Below are positions 33,487 to 43,387 of a DNA stretch of 64,000 bases, one piece after another; position 1 is the first letter of the stretch, and each line of letters starts with the position of its first letter. A model generated the notes under the pieces. The model was not told where the DNA came from. It ran no database searches and saw only the letters and a program-made list of their open reading frames with translations. The translations under genes were made by a program, and so were the position numbers. Origin of the DNA: Micromonospora sp. U21 (lineage in GTDB: Bacteria > Actinomycetota > Actinomycetes > Mycobacteriales > Micromonosporaceae); NCBI RefSeq assembly GCF_018070045.1, contig NZ_JAGPYK010000005.1:292093-356092 (forward strand). The letters are read 5' to 3'.

Positions 33487-36400
33487 CGAAGGACAGCCTG
33501 ATGAGCAACCCGACCGCAGCCGACCTGCCCGACGACGTCACCGACCTGCCCGACGCGGGCATCGAACCGATCGCGATCGTCGGCCTGGCCGCGCGCCTGC
33601 CCGGCGCGGCCGACGTGCACGAGTTCTGGCGCAACCTGGTCGACGGGGTGGAGTCGGTCACCGAGCTGACCCGGGAGGAACAGCTCGCCCGGGGCGCGAC
33701 CGTCGAGGAGGTCGACGACCCGGGCTGGGTCAGTCGTGCTCCGCTGGTCGACGGCTATGACGAGTTCGACGCCACGCTGTTCGGGATGACCGCCCGGGAG
33801 GCGGAGCTGACCGACCCGCAGCACCGCCTGTTCCTGGAGTCCTGCCACACGGCGCTGGAGGACGCCGGTTACGACCCGGCCCGCTACGACGGCGCGATCG
33901 GCGTGTACGCCGGCACCGGCGGGAACACGTACCTGAACCGGAACGTGCTGCGTAACCGGCGGATCGGTGGCAACCCGCACGGCGTGGTCTCCATCGCCAC
34001 CGGCAACTCGCCGAACTACGTGGCCACCAACGTGTCGTACCGGCTGGACCTGCGCGGGCCGAGCCTGACCGTGCACACCGCCTGCTCCACGTCGCTGGTC
34101 GCGTTCCACCTGGCGTGTGAGGCGCTGCGCAACGGCGAGTGCGACATGGCGCTCGCCGGTGGTGTGAACATCGAGCTGCCGCACGTCGGCTACCTCGGTA
34201 TGGAGGGCTTCACCTCACCAGACGGCCGCTGCCGCCCGTTCGACGCGGCCGCCAACGGCACGGTGTGGGGCAGCGGTGCCGGGGTGACCCTCCTCAAGCG
34301 GCTCTCCGACGCGATCGCCGACGGGGACGCCATCCGCGCGGTCGTGCTCGGCAACGCGATCAACAACGACGGCGCCGGCAAGGTCGGCTTCACCGCGCCC
34401 AGCGTCGACGGGCAGGCGGCGGCCATCGCGCAGGCCGTGGCGATGGCCGACATCGACCCCCGCACCATCAGCTACGTCGAGGCGCACGGCACCGGCACCG
34501 CCATGGGCGACCCGATCGAGGTGGCGGCGCTCTCCGCCGTGTACACCCGCGACACCGACGAGCGGGGCTGGTGCGGCATCGGCTCGGTGAAGTCGAACAT
34601 CGGGCACCTCAGCCAGCCCTCCGGCATCGTCAGCGTGATCAAGGCGGTGCTCGCCATGGAGCATGGACTGATCCCGCCGACGATCAACTTCGAGACGCCG
34701 AACCCGGCCGTGGAGTTCGCCGACACCCCGTTCTATGTGGCGAACACCCTCACCAAGTGGGACACCGACGGCGGGCCCCGCCGGGCCGGGGTCAGCTCGT
34801 TCGGCATCGGCGGCACCAACGCCCACGTGGTGCTGGAGGAGGCGCCGGCGGCGTACCGCACCGACCGTCGGGTGCGTCCGGCGCACCTGCTCGAGGTCAG
34901 CGCGGCCACCCCGAGCGCCCTGGACGCGGCGGTGCAGCGCCTCGCCGCGCACCTGGACGGCGCCACCGACGCCGGGCCGGCGTACCTCGCCGACGTCGCG
35001 CACACCCTGCTCGTCGGCCGCCGCCAGTACCCGTACCGCCGATCAGTGGTCGCCACCGACATCCCCACGGCGGTGACTGCCCTCCGCTCCCCGAAGCGCG
35101 GACCGCAACCATTGACCAACAGTCCGGCCCCGACAGTGGCTCTGTTGTTCTCCGGTCAGGGCGCCCAGTACGCGGGGATGGGCGCGCAGCTCTACGCCGA
35201 GCAGCCCCGCTTCGCCGCGGTCGTCGACCAGTGCGCCGACCTGCTCCGCGCCGACCTGGGCCTGGACCTGCGCGACCTGATCCTCGGCCGGGACCCGGCG
35301 GCGGGGGAGAGGCTCACCGAGACCCGCTACACCCAGCCGGCGCTGTTCACCGTCGAGTACGCCCTGGCCGTGCTCTGGCAGGCCGTCGGGGTCCGGCCGG
35401 CCGCGATGATCGGTCACTCCATCGGCGAGTACGTGGCGGCCACCGTGGCCGGGGTGTTGAGCCTGCCGGACGCGCTGCGGGTGGTCGCCGCCCGGGGTCG
35501 GCTGATGCAGTCGATGCCCGCCGGGTCGATGCTCGCCGTCGCGCTGGACGAGTCGGTCGTCGCCGACCTGCTGCCCGACGGGCTCTCCGTGGCCACGGTC
35601 AACGGCCCGGGCACCTGCGTGGTGGCCGGCGAGACCGGCGCCGTCGAGGCGTTCGCCGCGACGCTGAAGGGCAAGTCGAAGGCGCTGCGCACCTCGCACG
35701 CGTTCCACTCGCCGATGATGGAGCCGATCCTCGCCGAGTTCACCGCCCTGATGGGCACGGTGCCGCTGCGGCCGCCGACGGTGCCGTTCCTGTCCAACGT
35801 CACCGGCACCTGGATCACCGCCGAGCAGGCCACTGACCCGGCGTACTGGGCGACGCACCTGCGCCAGCCGGTCCGCTTCGGCGACTGCGTGGCCACCCTG
35901 CTGGCCGCGGGCACCTGGCAGCTCATCGAGTGCGGCCCCGGCCGGCAGTTGGCCAACCTGGCCCGGATGCAGGTCGCCAAGGCCGCGCCGGAGCAGCGCA
36001 CGCTCACCCCGCTGGGCAGCCTGCCCGGCGCCGGGGAGAACACCGGCGACCTGGCCGCCCTCCTCGCCACCGCCGGCGTGCTGTGGTGCGCGGGCCTGCC
36101 GGTGCGCGTCGAGGCCGACCCGACGGCCCGCCGGGTGCCGCTGCCCACGTACCCGCTCGAGCGCCGCCGCTACTGGATCGAGCCGGACCCGGAGCAGCCC
36201 GTCACCGCCGCGCCGGTGGAGACCGGGCCGCGACCGCTGTCCGAGTGGTTCGCGGTGCCGGTATGGCGGCAGGCCGCGCCGCTGCCGCCGTCCGGGTCGC
36301 TGGGCCGCTGCCTGGTCCTCACCGCGGGTCCGCGCGGTGACGCGCTGGTCGCCGGCCTGCGGGCCGTCGGCGCCGAGCCGGTGCCGGTACGCCCCGGCGA

Positions 36401-38981
36401 CGCCTTCGCCGCCACCGACGGTGGCTACCGGCTGCGCCCCGGTGTACGCGCCGACCATGACGCGCTGGTCGCCGCGCTCACCGCCGACGCGGCGCCGCCG
36501 ACCCGGCTGGTGCACGCGTTCACCCTGGACGGCGCGCCGACCGGCACCGACATCGCGGCCGCCTGGCTTGCCCAGGACCTGGGCTTCTTCAGTGCCCTGC
36601 ACCTGGTGCAGGCGCTCGCCGGCGCCGGCCTGACCGGCGAGGAGCACGGCCTAGCCCTGGATCTGGTCACCGCCGGCACCGGCGACGTGCGCGGCGACGA
36701 CCTGCGCCGTCCGGAGCACGCCACCCTCGCCGGGTTGGCCCGGGTGCTCCCCGCCGAGCTGCCCGGGCTGGCCGTCCGGCTCATCGACGCGGACCCGACC
36801 GACGACGACGCCAGCACGGTGGTCGCCGAGCTGCGCCGTCCCCGGGAGCCCGAGGTGGCCCTGCGTGGCGGCCGCCGCTGGGTGGCCGACGTCGAGCAGG
36901 TGACGATCGACGCCGAGGGCGAGCCGGGCGCGCTGCGCGACGGCGGCCGGTACGTGATCACCGGTGGGCTCGGCGGCATCGGCATCACCCTGGCCGAGGA
37001 CTTCGCCACCCGCGCCCGCGCGAAGCTGGTGCTGCTGGCCCGCTCCGGGCTGCCGGAGCGCGAGCGGTGGGACGACCACCTCGCCGTGCACGGCGACGAT
37101 CGGGCCGGACGGGCCATCGCGGCGATCCGCCGGATGGAGGCCACCGGCGCCGAGGTGCTGGTGCTCGCCGCCGACGTCACCGACCCGGCCGACCTGCGCC
37201 GGGTCCGCGACGTCGCGACGGCCGCGTACGGCGGCATCGACGGCATCGTCCACGCGGCCGGCCTGCCCGGCGGCGGGATGGCTGAGGTGAAGGAGCGGGC
37301 CGAGGCCGAACGGGTGCTCGCCCCGAAGCTCGCCGGCACCCTCGCCCTCGCCCAGGTCTTCGGCGACCTGCCGCTGGACTTCGTGGTGCTCTGCTCGTCC
37401 GTCACCGCCGTGGTCGGCGGCTTCGGGCAGGTGGACTACTGCGCGGCCAACGCCTTCCTGGACGCGCACGCCCGCTCCGGCGCGTTCTGGCGGGCCCCGG
37501 TGCTGTCGCAGAACTGGGGCGGCTGGGCCGAGGTCGGCATGGCGGTGGAGACCGCCGCGCCGGGCGGCTTCCGGGCGGCCGGGCGCGACACGGTGACCGG
37601 CGCGGTCGACCACCCGGTGCTCACCACGAAGGTCACCGGGCCGGTGGAGACGGTGCTGCACGGTCTGGTCTCCGCCAGCACCCACTGGCTGCTCGACGAG
37701 CACCGGATCGGCGGCGTGCCGGTCGTGCCGGGCACCGCCCACCTGGAGTCGGTGCGGGCCGCGGTGGCCGCCGCGCTGCCCGCTCCCGGGCCGGGCGCGG
37801 CGGTGGAGCTGCGCGACGTGGTCTTCCTGGAGCCGTTCGCGGTGCCCGACGGCACCGTCGCCCAGTACCGGGTGGAGCTGACGCCGGCCGACGAGGGCGG
37901 CACGGACTTCGCGGTCCGCAGCCTGGCCGGTGGCCGACTGCGCACCCACGTGCGGGGCGCGGCCGGCTGGACCGACGAGCCGGCCCCGCCGGCAACCCCG
38001 GCCGTCCCGGCGGGTCGCCGGGTGGACGACGACGCGTCGTTCGGACGGGGCCGGACCAGCATGCTCACCTTCGGGCCGCGCTGGGCCGCGCTGGGCGAGC
38101 ACCACCTGGCCGACGGCGCCGAACTGGCAGTGGTCGAGGCACCCGCCGCGGTCATCGGCGACCTGCCCACCTGGGGCCTGCATCCCGCGCTGCTGGACGT
38201 GGCGACCGCGTTCGGCCGGGGCCAGGGCAGCGGCACCTACCTGCCGCTGTCGTACGGCCGGATCGTGGTGCGGGGGCCCTTGCCGGCCCGGTTCACCAGC
38301 GAGCTGCGGCACCGGGCCGGCGACACCGACGAGGTGGTCACCGCCGATCTGTCGCTGCGCGACCCGGACGGCCGGGAACTGGTCGCGATTAGCGACTTCG
38401 TGCTGCGCCGGGTCGACCAGGGCGCGGTCACCGGCGGCCTGACCGGATCGTCCGGTACGGACGCCGACGCGGTCGCGCCGACCTCGACCGAGGACATCCG
38501 GCCGGTGGACGGTGCGGAGGCGTTCCGCCGCAGTCTCACCGCCGGCCTCGGCGCCCAGGTGGTCATCGCCACCCGGACGGTGGACGACATCCGGCGCCGC
38601 GCCGGGCGCGTCACCACCGACAGCCTCACCGGCGACGACGTGGTCGCCGACCCGGCTCCGGCCGGCGGCGGCGGCGGCAGCGCCGTGCCGGGCACCGAAC
38701 TGGAGATGACCATCGCCCGGGTGTGGCAGGACGGGCTCGGGGTGGCCGAGGTCGGCGTCGACGACGACTTCTTCGCCCTGGGCGGCAACTCCCTGGTCGC
38801 GGTGCAACTCATCGCGGCGATGCGCAGGGCCACCGGGGTGAAGCTGCCGATGCGCAGCCTCTTCGAGACCCCCACCGTGGCCGGGCTGGCCGCCCGGATC
38901 GAGGAGCTGCGCGCCACCACCACCGACGAGCCGGCCAGCCCGGCGCCGATCCCCGCCATTCCGCGACTGCCCCGCGCGTGA
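33483..38981 (+). CDS. Type I PKS module KS-AT-KR-DH-ACP (malonyl-specific)
   Basis: 1832 aa, GTG overlapping the NRPS stop; ATG 33501 is an alternative. KS about 28-450 with HTACSTSL (Cys about 201), EAHGTGTAMGDP and SNIGHLSQPSG. AT about 550-880 with FSGQGAQYAGMG, GHSIGEYVAA (Ser about 646) and HAFHSPMM, the malonyl-CoA marker. A structural KR half, then catalytic KR: VITGGLGGIGITL (about 1157), CSSVTAVVGGFGQVDYCAAN (Tyr about 1319). DH about 1395-1600: DEHRIGGVPVVPGT (His about 1407) and LHPALLDVA (Asp about 1572). ACP LGGNSLVAV (Ser about 1770). All active sites look intact, giving an alpha,beta-unsaturated C2 extension. KR lies before DH, the reverse of the usual order. The ACP core is PCP-like. 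Confidence 0.92.
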   Translation: MTKDSLMSNPTAADLPDDVTDLPDAGIEPIAIVGLAARLPGAADVHEFWRNLVDGVESVTELTREEQLARGATVEEVDDPGWVSRAPLVDGYDEFDATLFGMTAREAELTDPQHRLFLESCHTALEDAGYDPARYDGAIGVYAGTGGNTYLNRNVLRNRRIGGNPHGVVSIATGNSPNYVATNVSYRLDLRGPSLTVHTACSTSLVAFHLACEALRNGECDMALAGGVNIELPHVGYLGMEGFTSPDGRCRPFDAAANGTVWGSGAGVTLLKRLSDAIADGDAIRAVVLGNAINNDGAGKVGFTAPSVDGQAAAIAQAVAMADIDPRTISYVEAHGTGTAMGDPIEVAALSAVYTRDTDERGWCGIGSVKSNIGHLSQPSGIVSVIKAVLAMEHGLIPPTINFETPNPAVEFADTPFYVANTLTKWDTDGGPRRAGVSSFGIGGTNAHVVLEEAPAAYRTDRRVRPAHLLEVSAATPSALDAAVQRLAAHLDGATDAGPAYLADVAHTLLVGRRQYPYRRSVVATDIPTAVTALRSPKRGPQPLTNSPAPTVALLFSGQGAQYAGMGAQLYAEQPRFAAVVDQCADLLRADLGLDLRDLILGRDPAAGERLTETRYTQPALFTVEYALAVLWQAVGVRPAAMIGHSIGEYVAATVAGVLSLPDALRVVAARGRLMQSMPAGSMLAVALDESVVADLLPDGLSVATVNGPGTCVVAGETGAVEAFAATLKGKSKALRTSHAFHSPMMEPILAEFTALMGTVPLRPPTVPFLSNVTGTWITAEQATDPAYWATHLRQPVRFGDCVATLLAAGTWQLIECGPGRQLANLARMQVAKAAPEQRTLTPLGSLPGAGENTGDLAALLATAGVLWCAGLPVRVEADPTARRVPLPTYPLERRRYWIEPDPEQPVTAAPVETGPRPLSEWFAVPVWRQAAPLPPSGSLGRCLVLTAGPRGDALVAGLRAVGAEPVPVRPGDAFAATDGGYRLRPGVRADHDALVAALTADAAPPTRLVHAFTLDGAPTGTDIAAAWLAQDLGFFSALHLVQALAGAGLTGEEHGLALDLVTAGTGDVRGDDLRRPEHATLAGLARVLPAELPGLAVRLIDADPTDDDASTVVAELRRPREPEVALRGGRRWVADVEQVTIDAEGEPGALRDGGRYVITGGLGGIGITLAEDFATRARAKLVLLARSGLPERERWDDHLAVHGDDRAGRAIAAIRRMEATGAEVLVLAADVTDPADLRRVRDVATAAYGGIDGIVHAAGLPGGGMAEVKERAEAERVLAPKLAGTLALAQVFGDLPLDFVVLCSSVTAVVGGFGQVDYCAANAFLDAHARSGAFWRAPVLSQNWGGWAEVGMAVETAAPGGFRAAGRDTVTGAVDHPVLTTKVTGPVETVLHGLVSASTHWLLDEHRIGGVPVVPGTAHLESVRAAVAAALPAPGPGAAVELRDVVFLEPFAVPDGTVAQYRVELTPADEGGTDFAVRSLAGGRLRTHVRGAAGWTDEPAPPATPAVPAGRRVDDDASFGRGRTSMLTFGPRWAALGEHHLADGAELAVVEAPAAVIGDLPTWGLHPALLDVATAFGRGQGSGTYLPLSYGRIVVRGPLPARFTSELRHRAGDTDEVVTADLSLRDPDGRELVAISDFVLRRVDQGAVTGGLTGSSGTDADAVAPTSTEDIRPVDGAEAFRRSLTAGLGAQVVIATRTVDDIRRRAGRVTTDSLTGDDVVADPAPAGGGGGSAVPGTELEMTIARVWQDGLGVAEVGVDDDFFALGGNSLVAVQLIAAMRRATGVKLPMRSLFETPTVAGLAARIEELRATTTDEPASPAPIPAIPRLPRA

Positions 38982-39004
38982 CGAGAAATCAGGAGTAGAG
39001 AGCC

Positions 39005-39958
39005 ATGAGCGACACGATCGCCACGCTGCCCGTGGTCGTCGAATCCGACGGCCGGGCGCTGACCGAGCTGATCACCGAGCGCCGCGCCGAGCTGCGCGCC
39101 ACCCTCGCCGAGCAGGGCGGGCTGCTGTTCCGCGGGTTCGACGTGGGCGGGGTGGACGGCTTCGACCAGGTGGTTCGGGCGCTGTCCGGTGAGCCGCTGA
39201 CCTACACGGAGCGGTCCTCACCACGGCACGCCATCAAGGGCCGGGTGTACACCTCGACCGACTACCCGCCGGACGAGGAGATCTTCCTGCACAACGAGAA
39301 CTCGTACCAGGCCCGCTGGCCGTTGACGCTGTTCTTCTACTGCATCACCGCGCCGCAGACGCTGGGCGCCACCCCGCTGGCCGACGTCCGCCGGGTCTAC
39401 CGGGAGATCGACCCGGCGGTACGCGAGGAGTTCGTCCGCCGCCGCTGGATGCTGATGCGCAACTTCCACGAGGACTTCGGCGCCAGCTGGCAGCACGTGT
39501 TCGGCACCGACGACCGGGCCGCGGTCGAGGCGTACGCGGAGGCCAACCGAATCGGTCTGGAGTGGACGGGCCGCGACGGGCTGCGTACCCGGGCGGTCCG
39601 CGACGCCGTGCACCACCGGCCCGGCTCGGACACCCCCCGCTGGTTCAACCACGCCACCTTCTTCCACGTGAGCAGCCTGGCCAAGGACCTCCAGGAGGGG
39701 CTGCTGGCCATGTTCGGCGCCGACGGGTTGCCGTCGAACACCTACTACGGCGACGGCGGCGAGATCCCCGCCGACGTCATGGACCACCTGCGCGCCGCCT
39801 ACCGGGCCGCCAGCGTCCGATTCGACTACCAGCGCGACGACGTGCTGGTGGTCGACAACATGACCGCCGCACACGGGCGGGAGCCGTTCACCGGCCCCCG
39901 CAAGATCGCCGTCGCGATGGCCGAACCGCACACCCCCGACACCGTTGGAGAGCAGTGA
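39005..39958 (+). CDS. TauD/SyrP-like Fe(II)/2-oxoglutarate oxygenase
   Basis: 317 aa, ATG with AGGAG upstream and 23 bp after the PKS stop. Motifs: LLFRGFDVGGVDGF, EEIFLHNENSYQ (HxE facial triad, His about 96 and Glu about 98), RWFNHATFFH, VLVVDNMTAAHGREPFTGPR (distal His about 290 and the 2OG-binding Arg). Closest in style to SyrP/clavaminate-synthase-type hydroxylases that act on carrier-bound amino acids, commonly Asp or Asn at C-beta. With an Asn-type A domain two genes on, beta-hydroxylation of Asn is the best guess. Cosubstrates O2 and 2-oxoglutarate. Confidence 0.88.
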   Translation: MSDTIATLPVVVESDGRALTELITERRAELRATLAEQGGLLFRGFDVGGVDGFDQVVRALSGEPLTYTERSSPRHAIKGRVYTSTDYPPDEEIFLHNENSYQARWPLTLFFYCITAPQTLGATPLADVRRVYREIDPAVREEFVRRRWMLMRNFHEDFGASWQHVFGTDDRAAVEAYAEANRIGLEWTGRDGLRTRAVRDAVHHRPGSDTPRWFNHATFFHVSSLAKDLQEGLLAMFGADGLPSNTYYGDGGEIPADVMDHLRAAYRAASVRFDYQRDDVLVVDNMTAAHGREPFTGPRKIAVAMAEPHTPDTVGEQ

Positions 39959-40146
39959 TGGCCGAACCCCGATTCCTGGTCGTGCGCAACGACGAGGAGC
40001 AGTACTCCATCTGGTCGGCCGAGCGGGATCTCCCGGCGGGGTGGCACGACGCCGGCTTCGCCGGCACCCGCGAGGAGTGCCTGGCGCACATCGACACCGT
40101 CTGGACCGACATGCGTCCCCGTTCGGTACGCGAGGCGAGCAGGTGA
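39958..40146 (+). CDS. MbtH-like adenylation partner protein
   Basis: 62 aa, ATG overlapping the oxygenase stop by one base (TGATG). Diagnostic residues: EEQYSIWSAERDLPAGW, GTREECLAHIDTVWTDMRP (three Trp and the terminal W-x-DMRP). MbtH proteins bind A domains and are often needed for their folding or activity; it can serve any of the four A domains. Its C-terminus runs into the repeat that separates it from the next NRPS gene. Confidence 0.95.
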   Translation: MAEPRFLVVRNDEEQYSIWSAERDLPAGWHDAGFAGTREECLAHIDTVWTDMRPRSVREASR

Positions 40147-40270
40147 GCGAGCGTAGCGAGCGAATCAGCAGGCACAGCAGCGGGGCGCTCGCGTCGCCGC
40201 GAAGCGGTGGCGTGAGCGCGAGGAGTGCGGCCGAGCGGAGCGCCGTGGTCGCGAACGGAAGGCAGCAACG
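40147..40270. repeat. Repeat-derived spacer splitting the operon
   Basis: 124 bp built from short GAGCG-rich units (GCGAGCGTAGCGAGCGAATC, GAGCGCGAGGAGTGCGG, CGAGCGGAGCGCC) with an imperfect hairpin (arms GCGCTC 40185-40190 and GAGCGC 40214-40219). Such GAGCG-type repeats are scattered between actinobacterial genes. This is the only sizeable gap in the cluster and holds no recognised promoter. Confidence 0.6.
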
Positions 40271-43200
40271 ATGACCAGGGAATGGACCTTCCCGGCCTCC
40301 TTCGCGCAGGAGCGCGTGTGGACGGCCAACCAGCTCGACCCGGGCTCGCCGGTCTACAACGTCTCGGCCCCGTGGCGGTTCCCGGCCGGCGTCACCGCGG
40401 CCCAGACCGTCGAGGTGCTCGGTCAGGTGGTCGCCCGGCACGAGTCGCTGCGTACGCACCTGCGGATGGTGGACGGCGCGCTGGTGCAGGTGGTTCGCGC
40501 CGCCGAGCCGCTGGAGCTGCCCGTGCTGGACCTGGCCAGGCTGCCCGACGACGAGCAGGTGCGCCGCCACGCCGAGACAATGACCGAGCTGGCCCGTACC
40601 CCGATCCCGCTGGACGCCCCGCCACCGTGGCGGGCCCGGCTGGTCCGCTTCTCCGGCGATCAGCTGGGGTTGCAGTTCGTGGTGCACCACGCGGTCTTCG
40701 ACAGCCACTCCGCGGTGCTCTTCAGCGCCGAGTTGGCCGCGTTCAGCCGGGCCGCGCTGACCGGCGCGCCCGCCGACGTGCCCGAGCTGCCCATCCAGTA
40801 CGCCGACTTCGCCGTCTGGCAGCGTGACCAGCTCACCGGTGACGAGCTGGCACGGCAGCTCGCCTTCTGGCGCGACCACCTGGCGGGCGCGCCGGCGGTG
40901 ACCGGCCTGCCGCTGGACCGGCCGCGCCCCACCCAGCTCGGCTTCGCCGGCGACGAGGTGCGTTTCGATCTTCCCGACGGGCTGCTGGACCGGGTCGGGC
41001 AGCTCGCCGCCGGCACCTCGGCCACCCCGTACATGGTGCTGCTGGCGACCTTCGCCGCGCTGCTGTCCCGGATCTCCGGCGACCCCGAGGTGGTGGTCGG
41101 CGTCTCCACCGCCGGCCGGGACACGGCCGAGCTGACCCCGCTGATCGGCATGTTCGTCAACCCGGTCGCGCTGCGCTGCGACCTGACCGGCGACCCGAGT
41201 GTCACCGAGCTGCTCGGCCGGGTCCGTGCCGGCCTGGTGGACGCGATGGAGCACGGGCAGACGCCGTTCCAGCGGATCGTCGAGGCGGTCTCCCCGAACC
41301 GTGACCCGTCGGTGCAGCCGGTGTTCCAGACCGCGCTGAACTTCATCCCGGACTCCGGCCTGGACCCGGTGCCGCTGGGCACCACCAAGGACGACCTGGC
41401 CTTCGACATCACCGGCGGCACCAGCCGACTGGTCTACCGCACCGACCTGTTCGACCGGGCCACCGCCGAGTCGGTCGTGGCCCGCTACCTGCGGTTGCTC
41501 GCCGCCGCCGTCGCCGACCCGGCGACGCGGCTGTCCGCGCTGCCCCTGCTCGACGACGCCGAACGCGACGTGCTGCTGACCTGGACCGGCGCCGGCGGTG
41601 AGGTGGCCCCGGCCACCCTGGTCGCCGAGGTGGAGCGGCAGGCCGCCGCCACCCCGGCCGCGGTCGCGCTGGTCTGCGACGGGGTGCACCTGAGCTACGC
41701 CGAGCTGGCCGCCCGGGCCAACCGGCTGGCCCGGCTGCTGGTCGACCGCGGCGCCGGCCCGGAGACCCCGGTCGCGCTGCTGCTGCCCCGATCGGTGGAG
41801 CTGGTGGTGGCCATCCTCGCGGTGCTCAAGGCCGGCGCGGCGTACCTGCCGGTGGACACCGGCTACCCGGCGAACCGGATCGGCTACCTGCTGGCCGACG
41901 CGGAGCCGGCGCTGGTGCTGGCCACCCCGCAGACGGCGGCGCTGGCTCCGACGGACGCGCTGGTGCTCGGGCCGACGACCGCCGTGGACCTGGACGACGC
42001 CGACCTGACCGACGACGACCGGCGGGCGCCGCTGCGCCCGGAGCACCCGGCGTACCTGCTCTACACCTCCGGCTCCACCGGCCGACCCAAGGGGGTGCTG
42101 GTCGAGCACCGCGCGGTCACCGCCTACCTGGCCTGGGCCCGGGGCACCTACCCGGGGCTGGCCGGCACCGCCCTGCTGCACTCGCCGGTCTCGTTCGACC
42201 TGACCGTGACCGGGCTGCTCGGCCCGCTCACCGCCGGCGGCACGGTCCGGCTGGCCGGCATCGACACGCCGGCGGCCCGCGCCGGTGGCCCGCCCACCTT
42301 CCTCAAGGTCACCCCCAGCCACCTGCCGCTGCTCGATGACGCCCTGTCACCCACCACCGACCTGGTGATCGGTGGCGAGGCGCTGGCCGGTGAGCAGCTG
42401 ACCGGTTGGCGGGCGGCCCACCCCGAGGTGGCCGTGATCAACGAGTACGGCCCGACCGAGGCGACCGTCGGCTGCGTGGCGGCCCGGATCGCCCCCGGGC
42501 AGCCGGTGCCCGCCGGGCCGGTGCCGATCGGCCAGCCCACCTGGACGACCCGGGTCCACCTGCTCGACGCCGCGCTGACCCCGGTGCCACCGGGCGTGGT
42601 CGGTGAGCTGTACGTCGCCGGGTCGCAACTGGCCCGGGGCTACCTGCGCCGGCCGGCGCTCACCGCCGAGCGCTTCCTGCCCTGCCCGTACGGGCCGGCG
42701 GGGGAGCGGATGTACCGCACCGGTGACCTGGCCCGCTGGCGTGCCGACGGGACGCTGGAGTACCTGGGCCGCCGGGACAACCAGGTCAAGGTCCGGGGCA
42801 TGCGGATCGAACTGGGCGAGATCGAGTCGGTGCTGCGCGCCCGCCCGGACGTGGACGAGGCGGCGGTCGTGGTCCGTGTCGACACCGGCGAGCCGACGCT
42901 GGTCGGCTACCTGGTCGGCCGGGCCGACGAGGCGGCGCTCGCCGCCGACCTGGCCCTTGAGCTGCCCGCGCACCTCGTGCCCAGCGCGCTCGTCCGGTTG
43001 GACGCGCTGCCGCTGACCCCGAACGGCAAGTTGGACACCGCTGCGCTACCGGCCCCGGCCGCCGTCACCTCCGACGGCTTCCTCGCCCCGCGCACCGACG
43101 CCGAGGCCCTGGTCGCCGAGGTCTACGCCGAGATCCTCCAGTTGGAGAAGGTCGGCGCGCTCGACGACTTCTTCGCCCTCGGCGGCAACTCGCTGCGCGG

Positions 43201-43387
43201 CATGCGGGCGATGGCCCGCATCCGCGCCGAGGTGGACGTGGCGTTGCCGATGCGGGCGCTGTTCAGCAGCCCGGTGGTGGCCGACCTGGCCGCCCAGATC
43301 GAGCAGCGGATCGCCGCCGAGTTCGACGAGCTCTCCGAAACCGAGGTCGCCGCGTTGCTGGCGGCGGAGAAGGACACCCCGACATGA
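40271..43387 (+). CDS. NRPS module C-A-T, predicted Asn-activating
   Basis: 1038 aa, ATG with GGAAGG upstream. C about 1-440: [15 protein letters not shown] and HHAVFDSHS (His 139-140; the final Gly of HHxxxDG is Ser). A about 455-950: [16 protein letters not shown] (A3), SFDLTVTGL (A4), [12 protein letters not shown] (A5), [25 protein letters not shown] (A10). Pocket D-L-T-K-V-G-E-V-G-K matches Asn codes. [11 protein letters not shown] (Ser about 974). It condenses the upstream chain with Asn, probably the substrate of the cluster's TauD-like oxygenase. No epimerase. ATGA overlap with the last synthetase. Confidence 0.93.
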   Translation: MTREWTFPASFAQERVWTANQLDPGSPVYNVSAPWRFPAGVTAAQTVEVLGQVVARHESLRTHLRMVDGALVQVVRAAEPLELPVLDLARLPDDEQVRRHAETMTELARTPIPLDAPPPWRARLVRFSGDQLGLQFVVHHAVFDSHSAVLFSAELAAFSRAALTGAPADVPELPIQYADFAVWQRDQLTGDELARQLAFWRDHLAGAPAVTGLPLDRPRPTQLGFAGDEVRFDLPDGLLDRVGQLAAGTSATPYMVLLATFAALLSRISGDPEVVVGVSTAGRDTAELTPLIGMFVNPVALRCDLTGDPSVTELLGRVRAGLVDAMEHGQTPFQRIVEAVSPNRDPSVQPVFQTALNFIPDSGLDPVPLGTTKDDLAFDITGGTSRLVYRTDLFDRATAESVVARYLRLLAAAVADPATRLSALPLLDDAERDVLLTWTGAGGEVAPATLVAEVERQAAATPAAVALVCDGVHLSYAELAARANRLARLLVDRGAGPETPVALLLPRSVELVVAILAVLKAGAAYLPVDTGYPANRIGYLLADAEPALVLATPQTAALAPTDALVLGPTTAVDLDDADLTDDDRRAPLRPEHPAYLLYTSGSTGRPKGVLVEHRAVTAYLAWARGTYPGLAGTALLHSPVSFDLTVTGLLGPLTAGGTVRLAGIDTPAARAGGPPTFLKVTPSHLPLLDDALSPTTDLVIGGEALAGEQLTGWRAAHPEVAVINEYGPTEATVGCVAARIAPGQPVPAGPVPIGQPTWTTRVHLLDAALTPVPPGVVGELYVAGSQLARGYLRRPALTAERFLPCPYGPAGERMYRTGDLARWRADGTLEYLGRRDNQVKVRGMRIELGEIESVLRARPDVDEAAVVVRVDTGEPTLVGYLVGRADEAALAADLALELPAHLVPSALVRLDALPLTPNGKLDTAALPAPAAVTSDGFLAPRTDAEALVAEVYAEILQLEKVGALDDFFALGGNSLRGMRAMARIRAEVDVALPMRALFSSPVVADLAAQIEQRIAAEFDELSETEVAALLAAEKDTPT

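Noticed and set aside
40271..43387. Loss of C-domain activity because HHxxxDG reads HHAVFDS
   Set aside because: The two His and the Asp are kept; the last position varies in active domains, so I do not call it inactive.
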